Source of the DNA: Sphaerimonospora sp050942215
GTDB taxonomy: Bacteria; Actinomycetota; Actinomycetes; Streptosporangiales; Streptosporangiaceae
Assembly: GCF_050942215.1 (NCBI RefSeq)
Contig: NZ_CP192057.1
Location: forward strand, 1 to 64,000
Direction: 5' to 3'
Length of the DNA stretch: 64,000 bases
The notes beneath the pieces are model-generated. The model was not told the DNA's origin, did no database searches, and saw only the letters and a program-made list of their open reading frames with translations. A program made the position numbers and the translations under genes. How positions within the stretch are numbered: the stretch's first letter is position 1; each line of letters starts with the position of its first letter. Positions 62,807 to 64,000 of this stretch are shown one piece after another.

Positions 62807-64000
62807 TCGGCAAGGTGCGGCGTGGCGGCCGCGTGACCGGACTGCTCGCCTACCTGTACGGCCCGGGCAGGGCCAGCGAACACGTCAACCCGCACCTGGT
62901 CGCCGGATGGCGGGATCCGGCCGAACTCGAGCCACCCCTGCGGCCGAACGGAAAACACGACCTGGCCCGGCTCGCCGCCCTGCTGCGGCAGCCGCCCGCG
63001 GCCATCGGCGAGGCCGAGCGCGTCTGGCACTGCATCGCCCGCGCCGCCCCGCAGGACCGGGAGCTGACCGACGCCGCATGGGCCCGAGTCGCGCGCGAGA
63101 TCATGCACAGGACCGGGCTCGCCCCACATGGCCAGGAGACCGAGGCGGTGCGCTGGGTGGCCGTCCACCACGGCGACAACCACATCCACATCGTCGCCAC
63201 CCTCGCCCGCCAGGACGGCCACAGGCCTGGCATCTCCAACGACTTCTACCGGGTGCGGGAGGCCTGCCGGGCGATGGAGGTCGAGCTCGGGCTGCGCCGT
63301 ACCGCTCCTGGGGACCGTACGGCGGCCCGGCGGCCCACCCGCGGCGAGCGCGAGCAGACCGGCCGGCACGGCTGGGATGAGATCCCGCGCGAGGGCCTGC
63401 ACCGCCGGGTCGGTGCGGCTGCCGCCGCCGCTGCCTCACCCGAAGACTTCCTGCGCGGGCTGGCACAGGCGGGCGTGCAGGTCAGGCTGCGCAGGGGAGA
63501 GAGCGGCCGGGTCGTCGGGTACGCGGTCGCGCTCGATCACCACCGAACCCCCGCCGGGGCCCTGGCCTGGTACGGGGGCGGAAAGCTGGCCGCCGACCTG
63601 ACCTGGCCCAAGCTGTGCGCCCGCTGGCGTCGTACGCCCCGAGACGAGCTCCGCGAGAAGGCCGCGGCCGCCGCCCGCGAGGCGCACGGCGAGGAAGACT
63701 TCTTCCACCGCCTGGCCGAGGCGGGTGTGCTGGTACGGCTGCGTCACAGCGAGATCAACCCCGGCCAGGTCACCGGATACGCCGTCAGCCTGCCCGGCAC
63801 GACCCCGCCGGCCGAGCCGGTCTGGTACGGCGGGGGACGTCTGGCCGGCTGGCTCACCCTGCCCCGCCTCAGGCAGCGGTGGGCCGCCGGCGGCCGGGGA
63901 TGGACCCAAGCCGAGCGGGAGGCACTGTACGGCGAGGCCGCCCAGGCGGCATCGACTGCGGCAGCCCGCATCCGGCAGGACCCCGACTCCGCCGCCGACA
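62803..64000 (+). CDS. mobA: MobA/VirD2-type relaxase, incomplete at the window edge
   Basis: The frame starts at the ATG at 62803 and stays open to the last base (399 codons seen). IGKVRRGGRVTGLLAYLYG at the start supplies the candidate catalytic Tyr (17 or 19), and WVAVHHGDNHIHIVATLARQ (119-138) is the histidine metal-binding triad. NDFYRVREACRAMEVELG is the usual following helix. After about residue 220 the text has two related segments (EDFLRGLAQAGVQVRLRRGE and EDFFHRLAEAGVLVRLRHSE), an internal duplication. It nicks plasmid DNA for mobilisation. Confidence 0.85.
   Translation, partial: MIGKVRRGGRVTGLLAYLYGPGRASEHVNPHLVAGWRDPAELEPPLRPNGKHDLARLAALLRQPPAAIGEAERVWHCIARAAPQDRELTDAAWARVAREIMHRTGLAPHGQETEAVRWVAVHHGDNHIHIVATLARQDGHRPGISNDFYRVREACRAMEVELGLRRTAPGDRTAARRPTRGEREQTGRHGWDEIPREGLHRRVGAAAAAAASPEDFLRGLAQAGVQVRLRRGESGRVVGYAVALDHHRTPAGALAWYGGGKLAADLTWPKLCARWRRTPRDELREKAAAAAREAHGEEDFFHRLAEAGVLVRLRHSEINPGQVTGYAVSLPGTTPPAEPVWYGGGRLAGWLTLPRLRQRWAAGGRGWTQAEREALYGEAAQAASTAAARIRQDPDSAAD

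Overview
The window is GC-rich, uses GTG and TTG starts freely, and carries families typical of actinomycetes (MmyB-type XRE regulators, PadR, MobA relaxase, an archaeo-eukaryotic-primase-like Rep). It most likely comes from a Streptomyces- or Streptosporangiales-type actinobacterium. An iteron array next to a replication gene, a ParA/ParB-like pair with 12-bp repeats, and a MobC/MobA relaxase at the right edge indicate a mobilisable plasmid, or an integrated one, that is full of mobile DNA.

Left part (1-25 kb). Small stress, transport and regulatory genes (TetR, APC permease, hemerythrin, a degenerate ArsC-like protein, PadR, APH-type kinase, SDRs) alternate with broken transposons: two Tn3 transposase genes head to head, an IS5/IS427-type element, an ISAs1 element, a TnpI-type integrase beside Tn3 remains, and fragments of IS3, IS21 and TnpB. 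Several genes are truncated exactly at IS ends.

Central part (25.5-39.4 kb). Two apparently identical 1,438-bp IS5-family copies in inverted orientation enclose about 11 kb. Inside are an IS3 element, a Tn3 transposase that lost its catalytic core by an in-frame deletion, and an eight-gene operon on the minus strand (35.6 to 28.5 kb). The operon starts with a 42-codon peptide behind a near-consensus ribosome site. It continues with a 2OG-Fe(II) oxygenase, a cytochrome P450, an aldo/keto reductase fused to a second domain, an F420H2:NADP-oxidoreductase-like protein, a tetrapyrrole-methylase-family protein that resembles borosin backbone N-methyltransferases, an MFS exporter and a PRMT-like methyltransferase. 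Five junctions are 4-base start/stop overlaps. The best reading is an undescribed RiPP (ribosomally made, heavily tailored peptide) pathway, and it is the most interesting object in the window.

Right part (39.4-64 kb). This is the plasmid backbone: iterons and Rep (41 kb), CBS and NhaA, RidA/HxlR and SDR/XRE cassettes, an apparently intact IS605-type TnpB element with an omega-RNA-like tail, ParB-like and ParA with a repeat-rich AT island, an unrecognised 945-residue protein, a recombinase-XRE-recombinase trio, a PIN toxin/antitoxin pair, and MobC/MobA. No rRNA, tRNA or CRISPR array was seen. All family calls are from reading the sequence; no database search was run.
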